Below are positions 9,049 to 17,728 of a stretch of DNA of 25,040 bases, in pieces. Every line of letters starts with the position of its first letter. The first letter of the stretch is position 1. The stretch covers positions 1 through 25,040 of the forward strand of contig JBFHER010000020.1 in the NCBI GenBank assembly GCA_041584055.1, given 5' to 3'. This stretch comes from JBFHER01 sp041584055 (GTDB lineage Bacteria; Bacteroidota; Bacteroidia; Bacteroidales; UBA5342). The position numbers and the translations under genes were made by a program. The notes beneath the pieces were generated by a model, which saw only the letters and a list, made by a program, of their open reading frames with translations, searched no databases and was not told the origin of the DNA.

Positions 9049-11280
9049 TTACTTCACGATACACTTCACTGTTGTTGCCTGCTTATTTGCACCCATAACT
9101 TTTACAAAATACAAGCCTTTTTGGCCCATTTGATAAACACCGTTTAACTCATTAACGATTCGACGGGTTACAAGACTGCCTGTTATATCATATATTTGTA
9201 CTGTAGCTCCAAGGTAAGTTTCATCAAATTGAACATTTATGCGATCTGTTCCACCCCATACTTTTAGTGCATTGCTACGAATTAAATCGGTTGCAGAAGT
9301 TTCTGTTGCACCATCCACAATGGTTAAGCCATAAATATTTGCCAATGTATTTCCTGCATTGGTATTTGCATATAATCTGAGTTTTACAGCTTTCCCGGCT
9401 TCAAGGCTAAGATTGCACTTAACATCAGTTGCATAATCGATGGACCACATATTTAGCTCTGTGTGTGGAATATTTATTTCAGTCGCCTGATTCATATCCC
9501 ATTCGCTGCCAGGCTCATACGCTGAAACATATAATTTACTGTATACGGTATCCGGGTTTCCGTTAACAGCAGATACAAGTAAATGGACATCCTTTGCTGT
9601 TTCTGAATAGATATAGTATTCTACATAATCGCCATCCTGCATCCCGTTTAAGAACGCATTTGTTGGACTGGCACCTTCATTTTTAAATACCTGATCACCC
9701 ATCAAAAGCTTCAGGCTGTCACCTGTTACTTCAACTGGTTTAATCAGGCTAAGAAAATAATTAACTTCACGACCTACTTCTGAAATAACGCTTATGGTAT
9801 CTCTTGTAATATCACCGCTCACATCAATTACACCCACACCACTTTCAACTGACGCTTTATTATCGGTGGTAGTTGCAACAATATTAACAGTACTTGCATC
9901 TTTAGGCAAGGCAATACTGTAAGTAAGTTTGTAAGGATCAAACCCTTCAACGGTAGATCCATCAACTTGCAAATTACTCAAAGTACCATCTATCGATTCA
10001 AACACTTCATTAAAAGTAATTCCGTACATATTCATTGCGCGAGAACTTCCATGACAATAAATTCTAAGTACCCTTGGTTCTTCTGCCTTAAGGCTAAAGT
10101 ACCACTTTTGTTCTACAGCGGATATTTCATCGTAAGTCGGCTCACCAATTGTATTGTACGTGGTAGCACAACGTAGAGAATTTATAGGGTTCATAGACCA
10201 GTTCTCTTCCTCACCAAGTGGATATGTTGATACATTTATATAAGCATCAGCATCTTCGATACCTAGAGCTCCATTTATGGCCATTGAGAAATTACCTTCC
10301 CAAGATGAATATACATAGTAATCAACATACATGCCATTTCTCCAAACGTGTAATGCATTATCAGCAATTCTTACCTCCGTATCGTTAATAATACTCCCTC
10401 CCAATGCAAGACCTGTAATCGTTCTAAAATCAGCTATTTCTATAGGTGTAACTACATTAACAATATAATCTTTAGTAATGCCACTCTCAGAAGTCACGGT
10501 AATATCAATGCTTGTTTTACTTCCAACATTAGGATCAGCAGGAAGCGTAACATCGCTATAATCATTGGTTGTTGCTAATTCATGATTTGGAACTGCCTCT
10601 ATTGAGTTTATCCAGGCACCCGGCTCAAGCAGTATTGTATACTCTAATATTTCAGGGTCAAAGCCTTCAATTGTTTCTCCATCAATTTTTATATCACTTA
10701 AAGTGGCATCGGAAGATCCCTCTGTTTGTATGACTTTAATGCCATTAAAATTAACACCATGCTTCCATGTTATTCTCACGGTATAGTATGTTCCAGCTTC
10801 CAAAGTACCTAATAGGTACACATGCTCCTGAAAATTAGTCCAACTGTTGTTGTAAGCATCCAACGTTATACCCGTCTCAGACCATACTTCGGTTTCTGTT
10901 TTATATACACTTACATTAACTTCACCCGGATTGGTTCTAGTTGACAAAAGTAGTACCGCAGCAAACTGACCTCCGGTTGGGGAAACGACTTGATACTCAA
11001 CATAATCACCTCCCTGAGTATATTCTACGGGGACATCATCGCTTTTAAACATTCCTCTGGAGTTAAACAAAGAATGATGAAAAGATGAATCCGTTGCATG
11101 GCTTACAATTAAAAACTCCGTGGTGGGAACTCCCGCTTCTGTTGGAATTTCCCTTACTCTTTCAGGGATCACTTGAGCAAAAGTGGTGGTAGCCAATAGA
11201 AAAAAGGCGACCAGTAACGTAATCCCTCCAACGTTCTTTCTTTTGGTATTTAACTCATTGGGTAAAGAATTGTTCTTCAT
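9049..11280 (-). CDS. T9SS-exported multi-module surface protein (jelly-roll and cadherin-like domains, no enzyme domain)
   Basis: 743 residues with a signal peptide at 1-35 (LLVAFFLLATTTFAQ). Three related carbohydrate-binding-like beta-sandwich modules lie at about 52-185, 285-425 and 518-655, each with a motif like GGDYVEYQV, NGMYVDYYVYS or DGDYVEYYIYS. Two cadherin-like or bacterial Ig-like modules alternate with them at about 190-280 and 430-515, each carrying a near-identical opening (TLSDIKIDGETIEGFDP and TLSNLQVDGSTVEGFDP). A T9SS-type C-terminal domain occupies about 665-743 (ATVQIYDITGSLV, GLYFVKV, ending KCIVK). I see no catalytic module. By analogy it could be a surface glycan-binding or substrate-tethering protein, which is inference. 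It lies 277 bp downstream of the regulator gene and is followed by an intrinsic terminator, so it is either a single-gene unit or the end of a regulator transcript. Confidence 0.85.
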   Translation of the reverse strand: MKNNSLPNELNTKRKNVGGITLLVAFFLLATTTFAQVIPERVREIPTEAGVPTTEFLIVSHATDSSFHHSLFNSRGMFKSDDVPVEYTQGGDYVEYQVVSPTGGQFAAVLLLSTRTNPGEVNVSVYKTETEVWSETGITLDAYNNSWTNFQEHVYLLGTLEAGTYYTVRITWKHGVNFNGIKVIQTEGSSDATLSDIKIDGETIEGFDPEILEYTILLEPGAWINSIEAVPNHELATTNDYSDVTLPADPNVGSKTSIDITVTSESGITKDYIVNVVTPIEIADFRTITGLALGGSIINDTEVRIADNALHVWRNGMYVDYYVYSSWEGNFSMAINGALGIEDADAYINVSTYPLGEEENWSMNPINSLRCATTYNTIGEPTYDEISAVEQKWYFSLKAEEPRVLRIYCHGSSRAMNMYGITFNEVFESIDGTLSNLQVDGSTVEGFDPYKLTYSIALPKDASTVNIVATTTDNKASVESGVGVIDVSGDITRDTISVISEVGREVNYFLSLIKPVEVTGDSLKLLMGDQVFKNEGASPTNAFLNGMQDGDYVEYYIYSETAKDVHLLVSAVNGNPDTVYSKLYVSAYEPGSEWDMNQATEINIPHTELNMWSIDYATDVKCNLSLEAGKAVKLRLYANTNAGNTLANIYGLTIVDGATETSATDLIRSNALKVWGGTDRINVQFDETYLGATVQIYDITGSLVTRRIVNELNGVYQMGQKGLYFVKVMGANKQATTVKCIVK

Positions 11281-11468
11281 AGTTTAAAATTTTATTGTTA
11301 TTAATAAGCTCCCTTAAAATAAGTCCATTAATCCAGAAGATGATGCGTTTGTATAAATTTACAGACATCGTTTTAATTGATATTCCCGTAAAAATATATT
11401 TTATCGTTCACCTTCACGCTAAAAGCTTATCCTGGGCATTTTACGCGTAAGTGTTTTAACTAAATACC

Positions 11469-11489
11469 ACAAAGTAAGAAGAACTTTGT
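11469..11489. repeat. Small inverted repeat between the regulator and the binding-protein gene
   Basis: ACAAAGT at 11469-11475 and ACTTTGT at 11483-11489 form a 7-bp A/T-rich inverted repeat with a 7-nt loop (AAGAAGA). It lies 69 bp after the regulator stop codon and 189 bp upstream of the 11280 start. A 10-bp palindrome, TTACGCGTAA, is at 11441-11450. Either could be a protein-binding dyad. The stem is too weak and lacks a proper U-tract on the minus strand, so I do not call it a terminator. Confidence 0.3.
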
Positions 11490-11557
11490 TTTAAGTGATA
11501 AAAATGGCAGTACAGAATGTATTAACTATGAATAATTGATTATAAATCATCGGTAAA

Positions 11558-14500
11558 TTAGAGTTGTTTTTTACTATGCCGGCGATTCATATCTATGTAT
11601 ACTTGCGGACTTACCTCAAATAATTCTCTAAAGGTTTTGCTGAAGTATGATTGTGATTTAAATCCGGTCGCAAAACAGATTTCTTTGATCGAATAGTTAT
11701 CAGTTATCAATAAACTGGCTGCATGTTTAAGTTTTGTATCCCTGATAAACTTACTTGGATTACTACCTGTTAATGCCTGTATTTTCTTGAATAAGTTGGA
11801 TCGACTGATTCCAATTTTCTCAGCCAATTCATTTTGGTTAAATTCCGGATTGGTCATATTATCTAACACTATTTTAGATATTTTATCCAAAAAGGCTTCA
11901 TCCAGATTATTGGTAGTTAATTCTTTGGCCGGCACGATTATTCTTGTTGAAGAGAAACGCTCTTTCATCTTTTTTCGACCAGCGATGATATTTTTAATAC
12001 GTGCCAGTAACAAATTCATTTGAAAGGGCTTGGAAATATAGTCATCGGCTCCGATGTTGTAACCGTCGATCTTATTTTGCGTAAGTGTTTTCGCAGTCAA
12101 CAATACCACCGGGATATGATTAACTTCAATGTTGCCTTTAATTTTCTTACACAGCTCTATTCCATCCATCACAGGCATAATCACATCCGATACCACAAGG
12201 TCGGGATAGTAACGGAGCAATTTATCCCAGGCTTCCTGTCCATTTTTAGCCTCCAGTATTTTAAAGCTGCCCTTTAATCCTTTGTGTATTTGCGTGCGCA
12301 ATTCGTTATTGTCTTCGACCACAAGAACCACCGGAAGTTTTTTTCTGTTCCTGTTTTCGTTGCCTGATAGAACTGACTGATCTTTTTCTGCTTTTGGTTC
12401 ATTATCCGATCCGATTTCGTGTGCCAGGGATTCAATATCGTTCATTGAAAACTGATACTTCTCAAACCCTTTGCCATGACTGTCCAAATGATTGATATGT
12501 GATTTGTCACGTTCCAATGGCAAGCGCAGGATAAATGCTGTCCCCACATCCTTTTCACTTTCAACCGACAACTCTCCATTGTGTAATTCCACCAGACTTT
12601 TTACATAATTCAATCCAAGTCCAGTACCCGCATTGGTATCATTAACCTGATAAAACCGGTCAAAAACATTCTTCAGTTCATTTTTTGATAATCCAATTCC
12701 GGTATCACTGACCTTAACCTCGACAAAGCTTACGGTTTGTTTCTTTTTAAACCATGCGAAAATTTTATTGGTGGGGTGTTTTATTGTTGTGGCTATGCTA
12801 ACAGTTACTTCCCCTTTATCTGTAAACTTAATGGCATTTGACAACAGATTATGCAATATGTTTTCATATTTATTCCTATCTAACATCACAGGCAGTGACT
12901 TTTCCCTGCAACGAAAATCCAGCGTAATCCCCTTGCTGTAAGCCACTTCTCCATATAAATTAAAAACCTCCTTCGTAAAGTTTACAATGTCAGTTTCCTG
13001 GGGATGAAGGGCCAACATACCCATTTCAGCTTTACGATAATCCAAAAGTTGATTCACCAATTTCAATAACCTGAGTGTACTGCGGTTAATAATATCAATG
13101 GCATAATTCCTTTCGCTGGACTCATTTGTTGTTTTAAGTTTTTCGAGGGGTGCCAAAATTAAACTCAAAGGCGTCCTGAACTCATGGGAGATATTGATAA
13201 AGAATCTGAGCTTTTCCTCGTTGAGTTCCAGCTCTTTTTCTTTCTCAATTTTTATCCTTGAATTTCTTCGATACCACACTAATAACAATACAGAGAGGAT
13301 GGCATATGCAGAGTAAGCTCCCCAGCTTAACCAGGGTGGAGGCAATACTTTTATTTTTAAAGCAACGCCCTCGTGATTCCAAACACCATCATTATTACAT
13401 GCTTTAACTTTAAATACGTAATTGCCCCGGCTTAGATTCGTGTAACTGACCTCCCGCTTTGTTCCTACATAATTCCAATCGTCCTCAAAACCTTCCAGCA
13501 TGTATGCATATTTATTATTTTCGGTTGAGGAATAGTTTATCGCAGCATACTCAATGCTAACAAATGTTTGCTTATAATTGAGGGTGATATCTTCACACTG
13601 ACTGATGTGTTTTTTCAAAGGCGACCCCGCTTCGTTTATTTTAACTTCTTTATTGGCAAGTTTAAAGTTGGTTAATACAACTTTTGGCTTAATGTCATTG
13701 TTTGTGATTTGATTGGGCTTAAATATGGTGAGTCCGTTGTTACTGCCGAAAAGAATCTCCCCGTCCATGGTTTTGCAATGTACAAACTGTGACAATTCGT
13801 TTGCACTTATTCCATCGTAGGTATTGTAATTGTGTATTTCTTTCGTCGATGGGTTAAACCTCGAGATTCCTGTATGTGTACTCAACCATAGGTTTCCAAC
13901 ATCATCAGAATAAATGGCATAAACTGAATTATCCGGTAAGCCATCTTTTATAGAGTAAAACTTAAAGGTCCCATCATCCCGATTCATCAGGTTTAAACCG
14001 TATTTTGTTCCAATCCAAAAGTTCTTTTGTGGATCCTCATAAATGCACAAGACATCATTCTCCGAAATACTGGTTGAGTCGTTCTTTCTTTTTAAGTAGC
14101 GCTGAAACGTACCTGTCGCCGGATCAAATTTATTTAAACCATTCATGGTTCCAACCCAAAGGTCGTGTCTGGAATCCATATAAAGTACGCGTACTCTTTT
14201 ATCCGAAATACTTGATTGCTGTTGGGTGGGGATAAAATTATTGAAGCGTTGATTCTTTGTATCGAATATATCCAGGCCCTCATTTTGATGGCCGATGTAC
14301 AGCAGATCTGCATCTTTTAACAAGGCACAAATTTGATTTGAGCGCATTGAATTGGGCCCTGTGCTGCTTTTAATTGTTTTATATGCGCCTGTATGTTTAT
14401 TAAAAAAATACATCCCATCAAGCGTACCTACCCATAATTGTCCTGGTTTATCTTCAGTAATGCACATGATGTAATTATCTGATTCAGGCACCGATTCAGA

Positions 14501-15643
14501 TGTAAGGTAGTGCTGAAACTTTAATGTTTTCCGATCAAACCTGCTCAACGTGCCATTCACTTTTGTTCCTACCCAAATATCTCCGTCTGAATCCTGATAA
14601 ATAGAGCGCACCCTGTTATTACGCAGTCCATCCGGAAGAAAATTATCTTTAATATGAATGAATTTTTTGGCCCTTTTATCAATGAAATTTAAACCTCCAT
14701 CGAAAGTCCCTATCCAAATATTTCCCCATTTATCATTATAAAAGCAAGTTAATGCATTGCTTGATATCCCGTCAGGATTATATTTGTTGTATACGATGGG
14801 GTATTGCTCATTTTTTATTTTGTCATAGTAACAAACCCCTTCCGACTGAAAACCCAGCCAGTTGCTTTCCTCCGTGTCTACCATCGAAAGAACTCTATTA
14901 TTGGCATGACTTCCATGCAGGACAATTCGTTCAGGTGATTTGTTTTTCCATTGATAATAGTATCCTGGTTCATACACAGAAATAAACAGGGAACTATCAT
15001 TGTAAAAACAGATATTCATAACCTCAACCTGCGGTAAGATATGGTCGAACGTTTCGGTTTGAGGGTCAAAAACATCCAGTCCGTTTTGTGTCCCAACAAT
15101 GATGCCACGCCCTGGATCATTGACCAGGCTGTTAATAACATTGGAGCTAATGGATGAAGCATCAGATGAATGCATCATTCTTTTTTGCTTGCCATTGTAC
15201 GGATTAAAAAGAATTAAGCCATGCTCATTAGTACCCAGGAGGAGCATATTATCCGGCATCCGCAGCATCGTCCTGATAGAAAACCCATTAAATTCTGCGA
15301 CTCGCTCAATACGCAAGTTGTTCCGATTGAATCGGTTCAATCCATCTATGGTACCAATCCAAATGTTTCGTTGATCATCTTCTATAATACATTGAACAGC
15401 ATTATTGCTTAAACTAAGAGAATCATATATTGAATACTGAAGTGTTAGAAAATTATACCCATCAAAACGACAGACACCATAACTTGTTCCAATCCAAATT
15501 AAATCTTCGCTGTCCTGAAATATAGTATTGATCGTATTTGTAGGCAGACCATCTTCAGAGCTTAAGTGCTTAAACTTTATCTCCTGAGAAAATAAAAGCG
15601 TTTCAATAAAAACACAAACAAGTATGGCTACACATTGTTTCAT
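11558..15643 (-). CDS. Hybrid two-component system regulator (HTCS): periplasmic sensor, kinase, receiver and AraC output in one chain
   Basis: 1361 residues, the normal HTCS length. It senses a glycan breakdown product in the periplasm and controls carbohydrate-utilisation genes. Order: signal peptide 1-20; Reg_prop beta-propeller repeats about 25-650 (repeated IWIGT, LWVGT and FWIGT strands, and DGLPTNTINTIFQD); Y_Y_Y domain about 690-768 (YMLEGFEDDWNYVG); membrane segment about 771-791; HisKA with phospho-acceptor H820 in FFINISHEFRTPL; HATPase with N-box N932/N936, G1 box around D980-G984 and G2 box 1006-1011 (GTGLGL); receiver with acidic D1111, phospho-acceptor D1153 in VVSDVIMPVMDG, and K1205 in SKPF; AraC-type helix-turn-helix domain about 1250-1355 (NELAEKIGISRSNLFKKI, IKEICFATGFKSQSYFSKTF). 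All phosphorelay residues are present, so it should be functional. Targets are likely the flanking glycan genes. The ligand cannot be read from sequence. Confidence 0.95.
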   Translation of the reverse strand: MKQCVAILVCVFIETLLFSQEIKFKHLSSEDGLPTNTINTIFQDSEDLIWIGTSYGVCRFDGYNFLTLQYSIYDSLSLSNNAVQCIIEDDQRNIWIGTIDGLNRFNRNNLRIERVAEFNGFSIRTMLRMPDNMLLLGTNEHGLILFNPYNGKQKRMMHSSDASSISSNVINSLVNDPGRGIIVGTQNGLDVFDPQTETFDHILPQVEVMNICFYNDSSLFISVYEPGYYYQWKNKSPERIVLHGSHANNRVLSMVDTEESNWLGFQSEGVCYYDKIKNEQYPIVYNKYNPDGISSNALTCFYNDKWGNIWIGTFDGGLNFIDKRAKKFIHIKDNFLPDGLRNNRVRSIYQDSDGDIWVGTKVNGTLSRFDRKTLKFQHYLTSESVPESDNYIMCITEDKPGQLWVGTLDGMYFFNKHTGAYKTIKSSTGPNSMRSNQICALLKDADLLYIGHQNEGLDIFDTKNQRFNNFIPTQQQSSISDKRVRVLYMDSRHDLWVGTMNGLNKFDPATGTFQRYLKRKNDSTSISENDVLCIYEDPQKNFWIGTKYGLNLMNRDDGTFKFYSIKDGLPDNSVYAIYSDDVGNLWLSTHTGISRFNPSTKEIHNYNTYDGISANELSQFVHCKTMDGEILFGSNNGLTIFKPNQITNNDIKPKVVLTNFKLANKEVKINEAGSPLKKHISQCEDITLNYKQTFVSIEYAAINYSSTENNKYAYMLEGFEDDWNYVGTKREVSYTNLSRGNYVFKVKACNNDGVWNHEGVALKIKVLPPPWLSWGAYSAYAILSVLLLVWYRRNSRIKIEKEKELELNEEKLRFFINISHEFRTPLSLILAPLEKLKTTNESSERNYAIDIINRSTLRLLKLVNQLLDYRKAEMGMLALHPQETDIVNFTKEVFNLYGEVAYSKGITLDFRCREKSLPVMLDRNKYENILHNLLSNAIKFTDKGEVTVSIATTIKHPTNKIFAWFKKKQTVSFVEVKVSDTGIGLSKNELKNVFDRFYQVNDTNAGTGLGLNYVKSLVELHNGELSVESEKDVGTAFILRLPLERDKSHINHLDSHGKGFEKYQFSMNDIESLAHEIGSDNEPKAEKDQSVLSGNENRNRKKLPVVLVVEDNNELRTQIHKGLKGSFKILEAKNGQEAWDKLLRYYPDLVVSDVIMPVMDGIELCKKIKGNIEVNHIPVVLLTAKTLTQNKIDGYNIGADDYISKPFQMNLLLARIKNIIAGRKKMKERFSSTRIIVPAKELTTNNLDEAFLDKISKIVLDNMTNPEFNQNELAEKIGISRSNLFKKIQALTGSNPSKFIRDTKLKHAASLLITDNYSIKEICFATGFKSQSYFSKTFRELFEVSPQVYIDMNRRHSKKQL

Positions 15644-15778
15644 TTCTCAAAAATACTTAAACTAAAGGCAAAATCAAGAATTCTGATCTAGAAACTGTAA
15701 CCCTCTATCGCATATTTAAAAACGTATCAGCAGGTGTAAAATGTACAAATTTGATTACGGACAGATCTCATGAAAAAT

Positions 15779-15794
15779 TTGCTTGCGCAAGCAA
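15779..15794. promoter_or_regulatory. Perfect 16-bp palindrome upstream of the HTCS gene
   Basis: TTGCTTGCGCAAGCAA reads the same on both strands, with no loop. It lies 135 bp upstream of the HTCS start codon in otherwise A/T-rich DNA. A dyad without a loop fits a dimeric protein-binding site better than a terminator. An operator role is inference. Confidence 0.4.
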
Positions 15795-15955
15795 TATAAA
15801 AAACATTGTACTAATGTGTGTAAAATAACATTCATACGTTCAAGCACACGACCAGGTGAGCGCCTTAAAGTGGATGTGCGTTTCCCCGGGATGCTCGGGG
15901 TTATTTAGGTGACGTATCTATGGGGCTTATCATGCATTTGTCTCAGCAAAGACCC

Positions 15956-16045
15956 AGCTCCGTAGGAGCGGCAGTATGGTAGAAATAATTAAACGTAACA
16001 CAAATCGGAGTCCCGTAGGATGCGAAATAATTTGTAGGGTAGATG
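15956..16045. repeat. Degenerate interspersed repeat units of Bacteroidota type
   Basis: Two related units lie about 50 bp apart. Unit 1, at about 15956-15991, contains the hairpin GCTCC-GTA-GGAGC (15957-15969) followed by GGTAGAAATAATT. Unit 2, at about 16008-16045, contains CCCGTAGGATGCG followed by AATTTGTAGGG. A third related stretch, in the other orientation, precedes them (TATGGGGCTTATCATGCATT from about 15919). They resemble small non-coding repeats with a GTAGGAGCG core that I recall from Bacteroidota intergenic regions; their function is unknown. Confidence 0.45.
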
Positions 16046-16111
16046 TGTGATAAAATGCCCGATATTGGCTCCTATATGTGGATCACAAAAAGATTCTATT
16101 TGTCAACCGCG

Positions 16112-17368
16112 CTAAAACCCAGGTTGAATTTCAGACGATTGTTTAACAAAATCAAACGAATAAAAAGCTACAATTGATAAATTGTTTTGTCTTACTTTCC
16201 ACGAAGGATTAAGGTTTGTAAGGTTTTGGTTAATTCCGTTATATCTCAGTTCAAAAGCCAACTTATCTATTCCATACCCAACGCCTGCAAAGAATCCAAG
16301 TGTAAACTTTGTAAATGGTAAAAAATGGGCATGAGTTGTCGGTTCATTATCAATGTTTTTATTGTAAGTATCAATACCCGAACTTATTGCACTAGAAAAA
16401 GATACACCAGCATTAAAAAACAGACGTCTGTTGTTTTGCATATAGCCATAATATCTAAGACCAATCGGAAGCGTTAGGTAGTTTAATTTATATTTGGCAT
16501 AATGTCGATCTGATACATGAAATCCTGAACGATCAATCTCAATGGATGGTTTGATGATAAGTGTCAATTTGTTGTTTTTAATAGGGAAGAAGTATTCCAG
16601 TTCAGGTCCCATATTAAAACCGTATATTCCACTTTGTTTATAATTTCCTACACCTGTGGTTGTTATCACTTCTAAAAATGAAAGGCTCCCTCCAGCACTT
16701 GCATTTAATACAAAATGTCCTTTTCTTTTAGCTTGATAATACATATTCGGCTTTCCTGAACATTTTTCATAGCTCTCAAATAATTTTACCAAACTTTTCT
16801 TTACATAACTCACATCCATAATTTGAAATCGAAATTGTGGGTTACATTGCATATAAGATGCAAGTTGTCGTTTGTATAATTCGTTTTTTGCTAAACCTCC
16901 ATCAACTGTATAATGCCACTTAAATATAAGTTGTGTCGTCTTTTCATCCATATATTTGATAAAAAAACGGGTAAGATTATCTCCTTTATAATAATAAAGA
17001 TTCAGATCTCCCTCTACCAGAACATTTAGAAAAAGTATTTGCGTCTCAAACTCAGGTGCTTGTTGGAGGCTGTAATTCTCTATTCCAATATCTGCAGATA
17101 AGTCAACCTCAACCTCCCTCCTTACATATTTTAGTATCGAATCGATTTCAAAACAGGTTATATCCTCAATATCAGCATGCAACTCTTCGCCATTCGGATT
17201 AAGTTTATAAGTAAACGAGAATGGATTCTCATACCAATCTTCATTTAGAATGAAACATTCGGTTCGCTGATTATCATTATTAATAAAATAACCTTTCTGA
17301 TATTCTGTTTGGGCTAAAAATGAGCTAGCATATATCAACAGATATCCTAACAAGTAAATTTTCTTCAT
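16112..17368 (-). CDS. Probable outer-membrane beta-barrel protein, unknown function
   Basis: 418 residues. Residues 1-19 are a signal peptide (IYLLGYLLIYASSFLAQ). The N-terminal half, about 20-215, contains YQKGYFINNDNQRTEC and a predicted beta-rich segment seen in many uncharacterised Bacteroidota envelope proteins. The C-terminal half, about 216-405, shows alternating polar and aromatic strands with glycine turns (GHFVLNASAGGSLSF, KLNYLTLPIGLRYYGYM, RLFFNAGVSFSSAI, FTLGFFAGVGYGI, LSIVAFYSFDFV), as in PorT/OmpA-like eight-strand barrels, and the chain ends in phenylalanine. There is no TonB box, plug domain or enzyme motif. It is isolated by 360 bp upstream and 468 bp downstream, so it is probably transcribed on its own and may be unrelated to glycan use. 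The gene is clear; the function is unknown. Confidence 0.75.
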   Translation of the reverse strand: MKKIYLLGYLLIYASSFLAQTEYQKGYFINNDNQRTECFILNEDWYENPFSFTYKLNPNGEELHADIEDITCFEIDSILKYVRREVEVDLSADIGIENYSLQQAPEFETQILFLNVLVEGDLNLYYYKGDNLTRFFIKYMDEKTTQLIFKWHYTVDGGLAKNELYKRQLASYMQCNPQFRFQIMDVSYVKKSLVKLFESYEKCSGKPNMYYQAKRKGHFVLNASAGGSLSFLEVITTTGVGNYKQSGIYGFNMGPELEYFFPIKNNKLTLIIKPSIEIDRSGFHVSDRHYAKYKLNYLTLPIGLRYYGYMQNNRRLFFNAGVSFSSAISSGIDTYNKNIDNEPTTHAHFLPFTKFTLGFFAGVGYGIDKLAFELRYNGINQNLTNLNPSWKVRQNNLSIVAFYSFDFVKQSSEIQPGF

Positions 17369-17728
17369 TTGTTGAGGTTTGTTTGAATAATAAATAGTGT
17401 AAACAAGAAAATAAAAATCTGTAGATGTTCACATTCCGTTGCAATATTAATAATAATATTCAGACGTAAAGAAAATAGATATATTTATCAAGGTGTTTTT
17501 CTAAAAAGAAATCCATATTAAGCGCGATATAACATGGCTGTACCTATCAATTCCATCAGGATTCTGATCGTTTTTTTCCTTGTACAAACTCACACCATCA
17601 CCACATACAGTCAAGGCACACACCAGAACCATACAACTCAAAACCAAAACAATAAGTAATGTTGTCGTTCCTTTAGAAGTTATAATTTCCCACTTTACTA
17701 AATTGGAATCTGTGTGGAAAGATCACCA
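17369..17728. other. Intergenic region (360 bp) between the outer-membrane protein and the GH128-like pair
   Basis: A/T-rich DNA with no convincing gene, promoter box or terminator. One short minus-strand reading frame (17501-17632, ATG to TAG, 43 codons) has a hydrophobic start followed by a polar tail, and the open frame extends upstream without another ATG. It could be a small exported peptide, but the G/T-rich coding strand alone would produce such a pattern, so it is not listed as a gene. Confidence 0.4.

Larger units (their letters stand above)
15644..16111. other. Intergenic region (468 bp) upstream of the HTCS: regulatory and repeat DNA, no gene seen
   Basis: No credible gene was found on either strand. 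The region holds the HTCS promoter area, a perfect 16-bp palindrome at 15779-15794, a short GC-rich inverted repeat at 15884-15900 (CCCCG/CGGGG), and a stretch from about 15917 to 16045 made of degenerate interspersed-repeat-like units. A TAnnTTTG-like match on the minus strand at 15648-15655 is only 4 bp from the start codon and is not accepted as the promoter. Confidence 0.6.

Noticed and set aside
15648..15655. TAnnTTTG-type promoter -7 box (minus strand TATTTTTG) for the HTCS.
   Set aside because: It is only 4 bp from the start codon and no matching upstream element was seen; chance match in A/T-rich DNA.
15884..15900. GC-rich inverted repeat CCCCG/CGGGG as a terminator.
   Set aside because: The stem is 5 bp with no T-tract on either side in a useful orientation, and it is too far from the preceding stop codon.
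17534..17659. Plus-strand 41-residue frame with a signal-peptide-like start.
   Set aside because: No ribosome binding site, isolated on the strand opposite to every other gene, and its low-complexity N/Q/T-rich tail looks non-coding.
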